From: Acidimicrobiales bacterium | GTDB lineage: Bacteria; Actinomycetota; Acidimicrobiia; Acidimicrobiales; MedAcidi-G1 | Direction of reading: 5' to 3' | DNA: 42,275 nt | NCBI GenBank assembly: GCA_029242745.1 | Contig: JAQWTI010000042.1 | Coordinates: 1-42,275 of the forward strand | In this document: piece by piece, positions 25,666-33,274 of the stretch | Numbering within the stretch: position 1 is the stretch's first letter | Layout of the letters: every line of letters begins with the position of its first letter | The notes under the pieces: generated by a model | Seen by the model: only the letters and a program-made list of their open reading frames with translations | Databases searched by the model: none | Told to the model about the DNA's origin: nothing | Program-made: the position numbers and the translations under genes

Positions 25666-26568
25666 CTAGAGCCCAAACACAGATGCGGGCTCACTACCTT
25701 TGGCAATCGATTCATGGACAGCGTCACCCACTTCGTCGACAGCGAACCGCCGCTTACCCACAGAGACCACGGGGCCATGCTGCCACCCGTCACAAACGTT
25801 CAACTGACCACCGGTGGCCTCAAAGATTCGGCCGGTCACATCACACGCCACACTGCCGAGCCACACCATCAACGGGGACACGTTGGCGGGATCCTTTGCG
25901 TCCCACTCGACATCAGGGGCAGCGGCATAGATGACACCTTCGGTCATGCGCGTTCGAGCATCAGGAGCAACCCCGTTGACCAGCACACCGTACCGACCCC
26001 ACTCGGCGGCTGCCTGGACAACTAGCAAGGCGATTCCCGCCTTGGCAGCAGCGTAATTACCCTGTCCGATGCTCCCCATCAGACCGGCTCCAGAAGACGT
26101 CATGACGATTCGGCCAGCCACTTCCTCATCGGCCTTGGAGCGGTCCCGCCAGTAGGTGGCGGCATGACGAGCCGGGGCGAAGTGTCCCTTTAAGTGGACT
26201 CGAATTACCGAGTCCCACTCGTCTTCGTCCATGTTGGCCAGCATCCGGTCTCGTAAGAATCCAGCGTTGCAAACCAGCGTGTCCAGACGTCCCCATGTTT
26301 CGACAGCCCGAGCCACCATGGCCTCAGCTTGCTTCCAGTCCGCCACATCAGCCCCATCAACAATTGCCTTGCCGCCCATGGCCTCAATAGCGGCCACCAC
26401 CTCGTGGGCTGGGCTGTCTACAGCGTCGCCGGCCTGCCCCTCACGACCCACACCCAAATCGTTTACCATCACGTGAGCACCCTCTGCAGCGAAAGCAAGG
26501 GCATGGGCGCGACCAAGACCCCGACCCGCCCCAGTCACAATCACTACTCGTCCGTCACAACTTCCCAT
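25666..26568 (-). CDS. Short-chain dehydrogenase/reductase (MFE-type 3-hydroxyacyl-CoA dehydrogenase-like)
   Basis: SDR of 300 residues. The cofactor motif is VTGAGRGLGRAHA, followed by NDLG; the catalytic tetrad is Asn/NAG in CNAGFLRD, Ser in MTSSGAG, and Tyr/Lys in GNYAAAKAG. The VAPDARTRMTE stretch and the 300-residue size resemble SDRs of the peroxisomal multifunctional enzyme type 2 group that oxidise 3-hydroxyacyl-CoA; substrate is inferred. ATG 26568 is chosen because AGGAA lies about nine bases upstream; the frame extends to 26595. It is convergent with the GntR gene and follows the asparaginase gene on the same strand after an 80-base gap. Confidence 0.88.
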   Translation of the reverse strand: MGSCDGRVVIVTGAGRGLGRAHALAFAAEGAHVMVNDLGVGREGQAGDAVDSPAHEVVAAIEAMGGKAIVDGADVADWKQAEAMVARAVETWGRLDTLVCNAGFLRDRMLANMDEDEWDSVIRVHLKGHFAPARHAATYWRDRSKADEEVAGRIVMTSSGAGLMGSIGQGNYAAAKAGIALLVVQAAAEWGRYGVLVNGVAPDARTRMTEGVIYAAAPDVEWDAKDPANVSPLMVWLGSVACDVTGRIFEATGGQLNVCDGWQHGPVVSVGKRRFAVDEVGDAVHESIAKGSEPASVFGL

Positions 26569-26648
26569 CAAATTTGTTCCTTCAGTCCTCGCCACTTGCG
26601 ACTGGTCACCCTAGGTAAACCGATCTAGTCACCAGCCACTGGCCACAA

Positions 26649-27611
26649 TCAGATTACGCGCACCTTGCCTACAACAGTTCCCGTACGGTTGATGAGCGAC
26701 TTCGATCCTGTGGCTGGAAGACGCCCGATCTCTGTCAAAAGATGGACCACGGCCGCTTCAGCAGCCCGCCCAGCACCATCGCGTACCTTCAGAGCCAATC
26801 CGACTCGATCCTCAGGGAGACCGGCACAAAACACGCCCTCGGCACCAGTCTTCACCACTGTGGCGCCAGAAGCCGCCCTGATGATGTCTGTACAGGCACG
26901 ACCACTACCAGCCACGTGGAATGGCTCAGACCGCATCGCTTCCAGCAACCGGTTAGCGGGAGATCCAACCGGCGCTGCGCCCAGCACCGCCCAACCTGCA
27001 GCCAGTAGGTCGAGAGGCACCGCCCAGACTGGGATCCCGCATCCATCTATCCCTGGTACTTGGTTGGTGAGATCAATCTGACAGGCCTCTGCTATCGACG
27101 GGGTCACATAATCAGCCTGAAGGGGGTGGGTTGGATCTAGATATTCCTCCATCGTCAAACCAAGATGGCGGATAACGGTCAAGAAGCCAGCATGCTTACC
27201 TGAACAATTGTTCATAATCGGATCTGGCTGACGACCAGCAACCTTGAGCGATATCGCCGAAGGTTCATGCATGGGTGGATGGGAGCCGCAGGCCAGGTCT
27301 CCAGAACCCAGACCAAGGCGCTCCAGCCAGGCAGTTACCGCACCGACATGACTTACCTCGCCACCATGACTGCCGCACGCCAGAGCCAGTTCGACGTTAC
27401 CTAGATCAAAAGCATCAGCCGCGCCGGTAACCACCAGAGGTAGCGCCTGGAATGGCTTGGCCGCCGAGCGAGGCATCACATACCGACGGAAATCACCATG
27501 AGAACGAACTAGACGACCACCAACTTCAACGATGGCCACATCAACCTCGTGTCGACTCTCGACCCGATCGCCTCGGATGAACTCGACCACTAGTGGCTCA
27601 GGGCTCACCAT
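26649..27611 (-). CDS. L-asparaginase, Rhizobium etli AnsA-like (asparaginase II, PF06089) family
   Basis: Protein of 320 residues in the class unrelated to bacterial type I/II asparaginases and related to serine-beta-lactamase-like folds. The catalytic Ser-Lys pair is in MPRSAAKPFQ (SxxK). The metal ligands of the characterised rhizobial enzyme are matched by NNCSGKHAGF (Cys and Lys) and GIDGCGIP (Cys). It would hydrolyse asparagine to aspartate and ammonia in the cytoplasm. ATG 27611 was chosen; the frame extends to TTG 27638 but without better signals. It is followed by the SDR, and the upstream gene on the same strand (DUF6356) ends 19 bases before it. Confidence 0.88.
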   Translation of the reverse strand: MVSPEPLVVEFIRGDRVESRHEVDVAIVEVGGRLVRSHGDFRRYVMPRSAAKPFQALPLVVTGAADAFDLGNVELALACGSHGGEVSHVGAVTAWLERLGLGSGDLACGSHPPMHEPSAISLKVAGRQPDPIMNNCSGKHAGFLTVIRHLGLTMEEYLDPTHPLQADYVTPSIAEACQIDLTNQVPGIDGCGIPVWAVPLDLLAAGWAVLGAAPVGSPANRLLEAMRSEPFHVAGSGRACTDIIRAASGATVVKTGAEGVFCAGLPEDRVGLALKVRDGAGRAAEAAVVHLLTEIGRLPATGSKSLINRTGTVVGKVRVI

Positions 27612-27630
27612 GCTTTGCACCGAGACAGAA

Positions 27631-27900
27631 CTAAGCAACCAAGGAGTCTTGAGTGAGAGTCTCAGCCGCCTCTACACCCCGATGCCCATGAATTCGGGCG
27701 TGCAGCCGGTCAATGGCTCGACTAGCCGTCGTCTGGCAAAGCGCTGGGAAAACGGCATGTACAGCCGCTGCCACCCCTGCCATGACCAATGTCCCAGCAA
27801 CCGAGAGCGCAAAGTGAGCATGCTGCAACCAAGTTTCACCAACCGAGGTTGGGTGAGCCGTGAAGAACGTAAAGGGGCTGGAACTACGACGCGTAACCAT
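27631..27900 (-). CDS. DUF6356 family small membrane protein
   Basis: Protein of 89 residues from ATG 27900, or 105 from an in-frame ATG at 27948. It matches the short DUF6356 pattern: FFTAHPTSVGETWLQHAHFAL, then a hydrophobic segment LVMAGVAAAVHAVFPALC, then a TTASRAIDRLHARI helix. One membrane-associated segment is predicted; function is unknown. It is followed on the same strand by the asparaginase gene. The 27948 start would put it immediately beside the AT-rich divergent promoter region and could be leaderless; neither start has a clear Shine-Dalgarno. It overlaps the frame of a spurious 212-codon open reading frame that runs antisense through the AsnC gene. Confidence 0.68.
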   Translation of the reverse strand: MVTRRSSSPFTFFTAHPTSVGETWLQHAHFALSVAGTLVMAGVAAAVHAVFPALCQTTASRAIDRLHARIHGHRGVEAAETLTQDSLVA

Positions 27901-27944
27901 GGCATGACCGTACGGAATACCTACTGGGATGTTCGTGCGTTTAT

Positions 27945-28012
27945 ACATAATATTCGCTTTATAACGCAATATTTTTACTATGTATATTTTTATGTCGTAA
28001 TATAATTGCATC
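27945..28012. promoter_or_regulatory. AT-rich divergent regulatory region with TATAAT -10 of asnC (leaderless)
   Basis: This stretch is strikingly AT-rich compared with its surroundings. TATAAT at 28001-28006 is a consensus -10, and ATG 28013 begins six bases later, so the asnC transcript should start at the start codon itself. Upstream are nested repeats: TACATA (27945-27950) with TATGTA further right, and two AATATT elements flanking a TTTATAA core. These are plausible binding sites for the AsnC/Lrp protein, which commonly represses itself. Confidence 0.65.
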
Positions 28013-28474
28013 ATGGACAATATCGACCGTGATCTACTTCGACTACTCCAAACCGACGCGTCGCTCTCCACGTCCGAATTGGGTGACAAGGTTGGCCTCT
28101 CGGCGACCTCTTGTTGGCGACGAGTCCAACGCCTAGAGAAACAAGGAATCCTGCAAGGCCGGGTTGCCCTAGTGGATCCAAAATCCGTCGGCCGGGGGTT
28201 GACCGCCCTGGTGGAGATCAGAGCTACTGACCATTCCCCTAACTGGTTAGAGCAGTTCACGCAAGGCATCAGCGAGTTCCCTGAGATCGTTAACGCCTGG
28301 AGAACCAGCGGCGAAGTGGATTACATGCTCCGAGTTCTAGTTCGCGATATCGCCGCCTACGACGACTTCTACAAACGAATGACCCAGCGCGTCAACTTCT
28401 CAGGCTTCCGATCGATCTTCGTCATGGAAGAACTCAAATCCACCACCGCCATCCCACTAGACGACCTGGTCTGA
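28013..28474 (+). CDS. Lrp/AsnC-family transcriptional regulator
   Basis: Protein of 153 residues. N-terminal AsnC helix-turn-helix: DNIDRDLLRLLQTDASLS, then LGDKVGLSATSCWRRVQRLEKQGI (about residues 3-50). The C-terminal RAM ligand-binding domain covers about 65-145, with SGEVDYMLRVLVRD as the usual effector-site segment. These regulators sense amino acids. The divergent neighbours are the DUF6356 protein and asparaginase, so a role in asparagine or amino-acid-responsive control of that unit is likely, though inferred. No Shine-Dalgarno precedes ATG 28013; the TATAAT six bases upstream indicates a leaderless mRNA. Confidence 0.93.
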   Translation: MDNIDRDLLRLLQTDASLSTSELGDKVGLSATSCWRRVQRLEKQGILQGRVALVDPKSVGRGLTALVEIRATDHSPNWLEQFTQGISEFPEIVNAWRTSGEVDYMLRVLVRDIAAYDDFYKRMTQRVNFSGFRSIFVMEELKSTTAIPLDDLV

Positions 28475-28486
28475 CTCACAAGCCAA

Positions 28487-28960
28487 TTAGCGGGTAACGC
28501 CGACTACTGCGCCAGAAGTGGCCTTCACTAGATCCTTGGGTTTAACAGGAAACACTGAATCCGGTGTGCCAGCTGCTGCCCACACTTCCTCAAAGTCCAT
28601 TAAATGGGGATCAACCACAGTACGTAATGGCACGGTATGGCCCAACGGCGGGGTACCACCGATAGCAAAGCCGGTGGCTGCCCGGACCTCACTGGCCCCA
28701 GCAATCCGAATCTCAGTTCCCAGGTAGGTCGCCAAGCGCTCCTCGTCGACCCGACGACCACCAGAACAGAGCACCAGCACCGGGCGGACGTCAGCAACGA
28801 ATACAAGCGACTTGACTATCTGGTCCACGTGGCAACCCACGGCCTTTGCCGCATCAGCCGCTGTACGAGTCCCATCTGGATACCGCTGAACCTCAATTGT
28901 CAACCCCGAGGCCTCAGCCTCGACTGTGAAGCGCTCAATGGCGTCGCTGCGACGGCTCAT
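28487..28960 (-). CDS. YbaK/ProX-type aminoacyl-tRNA deacylase (prolyl-tRNA editing family)
   Basis: Freestanding editing-domain protein of 157 residues that removes wrong amino acids (for example Cys or Ala from tRNA-Pro). Recognisable are the conserved lysine in DQIVKSLVF, the GFAIGGTPPLGH loop that forms the aminoacyl pocket, and the C-terminal VWAAAGTPDSVFPV motif. ATG 28960 was chosen over TTG 28969 in the same frame. It is convergent with asnC (12-base gap) and divergent from the second ArsC-like gene. Exact tRNA specificity cannot be told from the sequence. Confidence 0.9.
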   Translation of the reverse strand: MSRRSDAIERFTVEAEASGLTIEVQRYPDGTRTAADAAKAVGCHVDQIVKSLVFVADVRPVLVLCSGGRRVDEERLATYLGTEIRIAGASEVRAATGFAIGGTPPLGHTVPLRTVVDPHLMDFEEVWAAAGTPDSVFPVKPKDLVKATSGAVVGVTR

Positions 28961-29004
28961 GCTCTTCAAACTCCCAGGGGAACGGGGCAGCCTTTAAATC
29001 AGAC

Positions 29005-29038
29005 CACCGAGATTAATGAAAGACACACCACCTCGGTG
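29005..29038. repeat. 7-bp inverted repeat between ybaK-like gene and second ArsC-like gene
   Basis: CACCGAG (29005-29011) and CTCGGTG (29032-29038) are exact reverse complements with a 20-base spacer. The repeat is in the 131-base divergent intergenic region and could be an operator or a weak hairpin in the leader. No clear promoter hexamers were identified. Confidence 0.35.
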
Positions 29039-29091
29039 AGTCAATCAGATGATCCTAGGGGAGCTCGGGCCAAGCGGATACCGTCCGGCGC

Positions 29092-29463
29092 ATGCCTTCT
29101 ATAGATCCACGCCGGCTACTACTAGTGCACAACCCCGGCTGAGGAAAATCTCGAGGCGCTTTCGAATTACTCGAGGAGCGCGGCGTCGAGTTCGACGTCA
29201 TCAAATACCTAGATGAGCCACTGGATCGCACCATGCTGATTCGGATTCTGGATCTGGTGAATCTGTCCCCGAGCGAAATGGTTCGCCGTGACGCCAACTT
29301 CGCCGAACTGGGCGTGGACCCTGACAGCCTAGATGACCCAACTGCAGTGGTGGACCTTCTATTGGCTTACCCCATCTTGATGCAGCGGCCTATTGGGGTT
29401 CTCGGCGAGAATGCCATCGTGGCCCGACCGGCTGAACGCATCCTTGACCTTCTGAACGTCTGA
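29092..29463 (+). CDS. Second ArsC-family reductase with in-frame TGA at the catalytic cysteine (predicted selenoprotein)
   Basis: From ATG 29092, the only start codon after the upstream stop, the frame reads MPSIDPRRLLLVHNPG-TGA-GKSRGAFELLEERG and runs to TGA 29461-29463: 123 residues. TGA 29140-29142 is residue 17. E. coli plasmid ArsC has C12, R60, R94 and R107; here the recoded residue is 17 and the arginines are R65 (MVRRDANF), R99 (LMQRPIG) and R112 (ARPAER), all at +5, so the alignment has no gaps. Without recoding, only an open frame from an internal ATG at 29233 is left. The acyl-CoA ligase gene starts 17 bases downstream. Predicted role: cytoplasmic selenol-dependent reductase; the physiological substrate is unknown. 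Confidence 0.85.
29156..29181 (+). promoter_or_regulatory. Candidate SECIS hairpin of the second ArsC-like gene
   Basis: GCGCT (29156-29160) pairs with AGCGC (29177-29181) and, after a small internal loop, TCGA (29162-29165) pairs with TCGA (29171-29174), leaving the loop AUUAC. The loop starts 23 bases after the TGA, the same distance as in the other ArsC-like gene. An alternative fold pairs CTCGAG 29150-29155 with CTCGAG 29170-29175 around a 14-base loop starting with G. Neither has a GGUC loop, so support is weaker than for the first gene. Confidence 0.45.
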
Positions 29464-29480
29464 CGCCACGCTCGAACCCA

Positions 29481-31010
29481 ATGAAATCCACGCCTCCTGA
29501 ACCGCTAATGACCCGCACATTAACTAGAGCTGCCCAGAGGTATGGCGACCGCGTGGCCTTCCGCCTCGTGTCAGGTGCCGAGTTGTCCTACCAAAACTTG
29601 GACCAAACATCCGACGAGGTGGCCGCCGGATTAGCCACCCGAGGTGTGGGCCCTCGCAGCGTCGTCCTACTCTCCCTGCCATCTGGCTTGGCCTACGTCG
29701 TGGCATACGCAGCAGCTGCCAAACTCGGCGCAACTACGGCAGGAGTCAACCCTCGAATGAGAGCCCGAGAGCGGGAGTTCATCGTCGACACCGTGGACCC
29801 CGATCTCATCTTGGCCACTGAACCACTCTCTGACGGAATACCAACCGACCGTCGAGTTGAACTGGTGAAAGTTGACGAAAACCAAACCAAGGAGTCCAAA
29901 TACATCCTGCGCGAGCTTAGACGCAAGGGAGACGACGTCCCCGCATTGCCAGTTGACCCTGACCGTCCAACCTGTATCTGTTTCACCTCCGGCTCAACCG
30001 GAAACCCTCGAGGCGCTTGGTTTTCTGACCGGCAGCTAGAAGCCGTTCAGGGGCTGGACATAGGCGGAATCTGGGGCTCCGGTGGACACCTGGTGAGTGG
30101 CACAGCGTTTGCCCATGTCGGGGTAATGACAAAACTGTGTTGGCAGTTAGCTTCGGGCACAACAATTCACGTCATGGACTATTGGTCAGCTTCCGAACTG
30201 CTCAATCTCGTCGAGCAGTACAAACTACCCACCGTTAACGGTGTTGCCGCCCAGATTGCCCTACTCATGAAGGAACCAAACTTCGATAATCGGGACCTGT
30301 CCTCCGTTAAAGCCATCGTGGCCGGAGCCGGTCCCTCTCCCCCAGCATTGGTCGCCGAGGCGCGGGAACGGTTCGGTGCTCCATACGTAATCCGGTACTC
30401 CTCAACTGAATCCGGCGGCGTGGGCCTAGGAACGGCGCTGGATGCCGACGATGCTGAGGCACTTTACACAGTGGGGCGCCCACGCCCTGGGGTGGCAGCC
30501 GAACTCCGCTCTGCAGATGGACACCCAGTTCCCCGCGGTGAAGTTGGCGAACTCTGGCTCCAAACACCGAGTGCCATGTCTGGCTACTGGAACGACCCCG
30601 AGGGCACTGCCGAGGCTCTAATAGGTGGCTGGCTCCGGACCGGCGACCTAGCCAGCATTGACGAGGCTGGCTGCTTTCGCCTCGCTGGGCGGACCAAAGA
30701 GATGTTCATCCGGGGCGGCTACAACGTTTATCCAATTGAAGTCGAAGCAGTTCTGGGAACAAACCCAGCGGTATCCCAAGTGGCAGTAGTGCCACGACCC
30801 GACCCGACCATGGGAGAAGTGGGCGTGGCCGTAGTTGTACCCACCGACCCAGACCATCCTCCCACATTGGAGGACCTAGTGGCCGATAGTCGAGAGCGGC
30901 TTTCGAACTACAAACTGCCCGAAGCTATACGAATCGTGGATCAACTTCCCCTGAACAGCGGCGACAAGTTAGACCGACTGACCTTGGCTTCATACGAAGC
31001 CCAATTCTGA
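29481..31010 (+). CDS. AMP-forming acyl-CoA synthetase/ligase
   Basis: ANL-superfamily enzyme of 509 residues activating a carboxylic acid with ATP to acyl-AMP and then acyl-CoA. The P-loop motif is FTSGSTGNPRGA (about 167-178), with Arg in place of the usual Lys. A5-like YSSTESGGVG, the A8 hinge region RTGDLASIDEAG...GRTKEMFIRGGYNVYP, and the catalytic lysine in NSGDKLDRL near the C-terminus are all present. The acid specificity is unknown; medium or long chain fatty acids or aromatic acids are possible. ATG 29481 lies 17 bases after the ArsC-like gene, so the two are likely co-transcribed. It is convergent with rsgA, 8 bases away. Confidence 0.92.
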   Translation: MKSTPPEPLMTRTLTRAAQRYGDRVAFRLVSGAELSYQNLDQTSDEVAAGLATRGVGPRSVVLLSLPSGLAYVVAYAAAAKLGATTAGVNPRMRAREREFIVDTVDPDLILATEPLSDGIPTDRRVELVKVDENQTKESKYILRELRRKGDDVPALPVDPDRPTCICFTSGSTGNPRGAWFSDRQLEAVQGLDIGGIWGSGGHLVSGTAFAHVGVMTKLCWQLASGTTIHVMDYWSASELLNLVEQYKLPTVNGVAAQIALLMKEPNFDNRDLSSVKAIVAGAGPSPPALVAEARERFGAPYVIRYSSTESGGVGLGTALDADDAEALYTVGRPRPGVAAELRSADGHPVPRGEVGELWLQTPSAMSGYWNDPEGTAEALIGGWLRTGDLASIDEAGCFRLAGRTKEMFIRGGYNVYPIEVEAVLGTNPAVSQVAVVPRPDPTMGEVGVAVVVPTDPDHPPTLEDLVADSRERLSNYKLPEAIRIVDQLPLNSGDKLDRLTLASYEAQF

Positions 31011-31018
31011 TGTCCCTT

Positions 31019-32032
31019 TTAGCGGCGACGACCCCGTGAGACCCGGCGCTCTCGATCCACCTCACGCTTTCGCTGCTCAGCCAGTTCAGAGCGTAAAGAC
31101 CGATAGCGCTCAACTCGACGCCGGTCAACCCGACCGGCCGCCACCTCGGAGCGAACTGCGCAATCCGGTTCGGCGTCATGCACGCAATCGGCAAACCGAC
31201 ATTCAGTTGAACGCTCCTCAAGATCGCCAAACACTCGAGCGAGAGAATCCTCAGCATCCCAGATTCCCACGGCTCTGATACCAGGCGTATCTACCAGCAA
31301 GCCTCCCCCGGGACGCAACACTAGTTCCCGGCTAACCGTCGTGTGTCGGCCCTTAGCATCGCTAGCCCTTACGGCTCCAGTGGCCAACAACTCATCGCCC
31401 ACTAAAGCGTTGATCAGCGTTGATTTCCCGGCACCTGACTCGCCCAGCAGAGCCACTGTCTTCCCTGGCTCCATCAGTGCCGCAACCAAATCATGCCCTG
31501 ACCGGTCGTCCCCAAGACCCACAGTCAAAACCTCAATATCAGGAGCGAGCGCCCGGACAGTAGCTGCCACCTCCAACGCCGCCGTGGGTTCCGAGTCGGC
31601 CTTGGTTAGAACCACGACCACCTCAGCGCCACTATCCCACCCCACTACCAGAAACCGCTCAAGGCGTCCTACCGGCAGAGGCCGATCCAACCCATGAACG
31701 ATGAGAACTAGGTCTACGTTCGCGACAAGCACCTGCTCAACAACTTCTTCAGACGGATCCCGACGGGACACCGTGTTTGTTCGTTCTAATACGCGAGAGA
31801 TGACCGGTCCCAACTCGAGATCGTCGACTACCACCACCCAATCACCTGTGGCCGGCGCTACTAGACCTTGAGAACGCTGGGAGTCAGAAAGCACTCGCAA
31901 CTGGCCCTCTTCCGTCACCACATCGCACTCCCCGCGGTCTACCCGCACGATTCGCCCAAGGCGACCGTCATCAGGGCGCTCATCTTTGCGCCAACCGAAG
32001 GTGTCCAGCAGGTCAGATTCCATTGTCCCCAA
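31019..32032 (-). CDS. rsgA: Ribosome small-subunit-dependent GTPase A
   Basis: Circularly permuted GTPase of 337 residues that assists late 30S subunit maturation. Motif order G4-G5-G1-G3 is visible: VVVLTKAD, then GESGAGKST (G1), then LVDTPGI (G3). It has an N-terminal OB-like region and a C-terminal zinc knuckle CRFADCVHDAEPDC (Cys, Cys, His, Cys). The start is taken as TTG 32032 because AGGAG lies eight bases upstream; an in-frame ATG at 32023 is the alternative. It is on the same strand as the exporter operon and follows it after 54 bases, but is probably a separate unit. Confidence 0.93.
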   Translation of the reverse strand: MGTMESDLLDTFGWRKDERPDDGRLGRIVRVDRGECDVVTEEGQLRVLSDSQRSQGLVAPATGDWVVVVDDLELGPVISRVLERTNTVSRRDPSEEVVEQVLVANVDLVLIVHGLDRPLPVGRLERFLVVGWDSGAEVVVVLTKADSEPTAALEVAATVRALAPDIEVLTVGLGDDRSGHDLVAALMEPGKTVALLGESGAGKSTLINALVGDELLATGAVRASDAKGRHTTVSRELVLRPGGGLLVDTPGIRAVGIWDAEDSLARVFGDLEERSTECRFADCVHDAEPDCAVRSEVAAGRVDRRRVERYRSLRSELAEQRKREVDRERRVSRGRRR

Positions 32033-32086
32033 TGCTAGAGCTCCTACCTGGGGTCAATCAGCCCAAGCAAACAACCCGCCGAGCAA

Positions 32087-33274
32087 TTAGCCCAAACGAA
32101 GAGTCTCAAGCGGCTCAAGGCGAGCGGCTTTAGATGATGGGTAGAGCCCAGCCACCACAGCCACTCCGACCGACACCAACGCCCAACCAGCCAAGCCAGC
32201 CACGCTCAACACCATCGTGTAACCACGCTGAGAAGCCACCGCCCACACCACGCCGGCACCCACTAAGGCACCAAAAATTCCTCCGAATACACCCACCACA
32301 AGAGCCTCAAACAAAAATTGAACAGCGATTGTTCCCCGGCTGTGTCCAAGTGCTCGACGAATACCTATCTCGGAGGACCGTTGAATGACTGAAATAGACA
32401 TCACATTGGCAATTCCTACGCCCCCGACGATGAGTGCCAAACCACCCATCATCTTGGTCAGATTATTGAGGCTCTCGTCTACTTGAGACTGTGCGTCCAG
32501 CAGGTCTGTAGGTACGGAGGCACTGGCCCCGTCAGGTCCACCAAGGCTGACCACAATGGGGATCTCTTTTGCCACTAGGGCGGTGTTCGTAGGTGCCCTC
32601 ACGTACAGCCGGCTCGGATCTGGTTCGTCCAAAGTCCAATCAGCAACCGCCGCAGAGAAGGTCAAGAACACCGCCGAGTCCATGGACGGTTCGAGCAGCA
32701 CCCAGTCCAGCACTCCAACCACCCCATATTCCAGGCCATTAAGTTCAATGGTTCGCGCTTCGCCAGCCAGGTAGCCGTACTCATCCGCCAGATCGCGACC
32801 AATCACTGCAACTCGGGCGCCAGATTTCTCATCAAATGCATTAAGAAATCGCCCCGACACCATGGGCACGTCGAGGGTGGTGGGAAGTTCGGGACCCGTG
32901 GCGATCACCGGCACCGGAAATGCTCGGTAGTAGTCCTCAGCGCCCGCGAAAGGAACAGTCACGATGTCGGACAACTGCCGGGTGCCCGTCACTGTGGTCA
33001 CATCGGGCAGACGCCCTACTCGAGCCACCGCATCGGCCTCGATTACCGGGTCCTGACCAAAGCCCAGTCCAGCCGATGCGTTCACCACTATGAGGTCCGT
33101 ACCGAGCTGTTGGAGTTTGGCCTTCAGGTAACCCTTGGAACTCTCATTTATGCCGATGGCGGCCACAATGGCCGACACCCCCAAGATTGGCCCAAGCATG
33201 ATGAGTAATGTCCGGACCTTGCGGGCCGTTAGACCGGCGGTGGCCACTCCGACTAATTCACGAAAGCGCCTCAT
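32087..33274 (-). CDS. MacB/FtsX-type ABC exporter permease
   Basis: Protein of 395 residues with the MacB topology: one membrane segment near residues 22-45, a large extracytoplasmic periplasmic-core-type domain (about 50-275), then three membrane segments. The hallmark IANVMSISVIQRSSEIGIRRALG is at about 290-312, and the C-terminal AARLEPLETLRLG tail matches the family. The start overlaps the ATPase stop by four bases. With the ATPase and the HlyD-like adaptor it would form an exporter of peptides, lipids or other envelope-active compounds, or a mechanotransmission system; substrate is not deducible. Confidence 0.93.
   Translation of the reverse strand: MRRFRELVGVATAGLTARKVRTLLIMLGPILGVSAIVAAIGINESSKGYLKAKLQQLGTDLIVVNASAGLGFGQDPVIEADAVARVGRLPDVTTVTGTRQLSDIVTVPFAGAEDYYRAFPVPVIATGPELPTTLDVPMVSGRFLNAFDEKSGARVAVIGRDLADEYGYLAGEARTIELNGLEYGVVGVLDWVLLEPSMDSAVFLTFSAAVADWTLDEPDPSRLYVRAPTNTALVAKEIPIVVSLGGPDGASASVPTDLLDAQSQVDESLNNLTKMMGGLALIVGGVGIANVMSISVIQRSSEIGIRRALGHSRGTIAVQFLFEALVVGVFGGIFGALVGAGVVWAVASQRGYTMVLSVAGLAGWALVSVGVAVVAGLYPSSKAARLEPLETLRLG

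Noticed and set aside
27531-28005. 157-codon plus-strand frame between asparaginase and asnC
   Set aside because: It is the antisense shadow of the asparaginase N-terminus and DUF6356 gene and ends in AT-rich promoter DNA.
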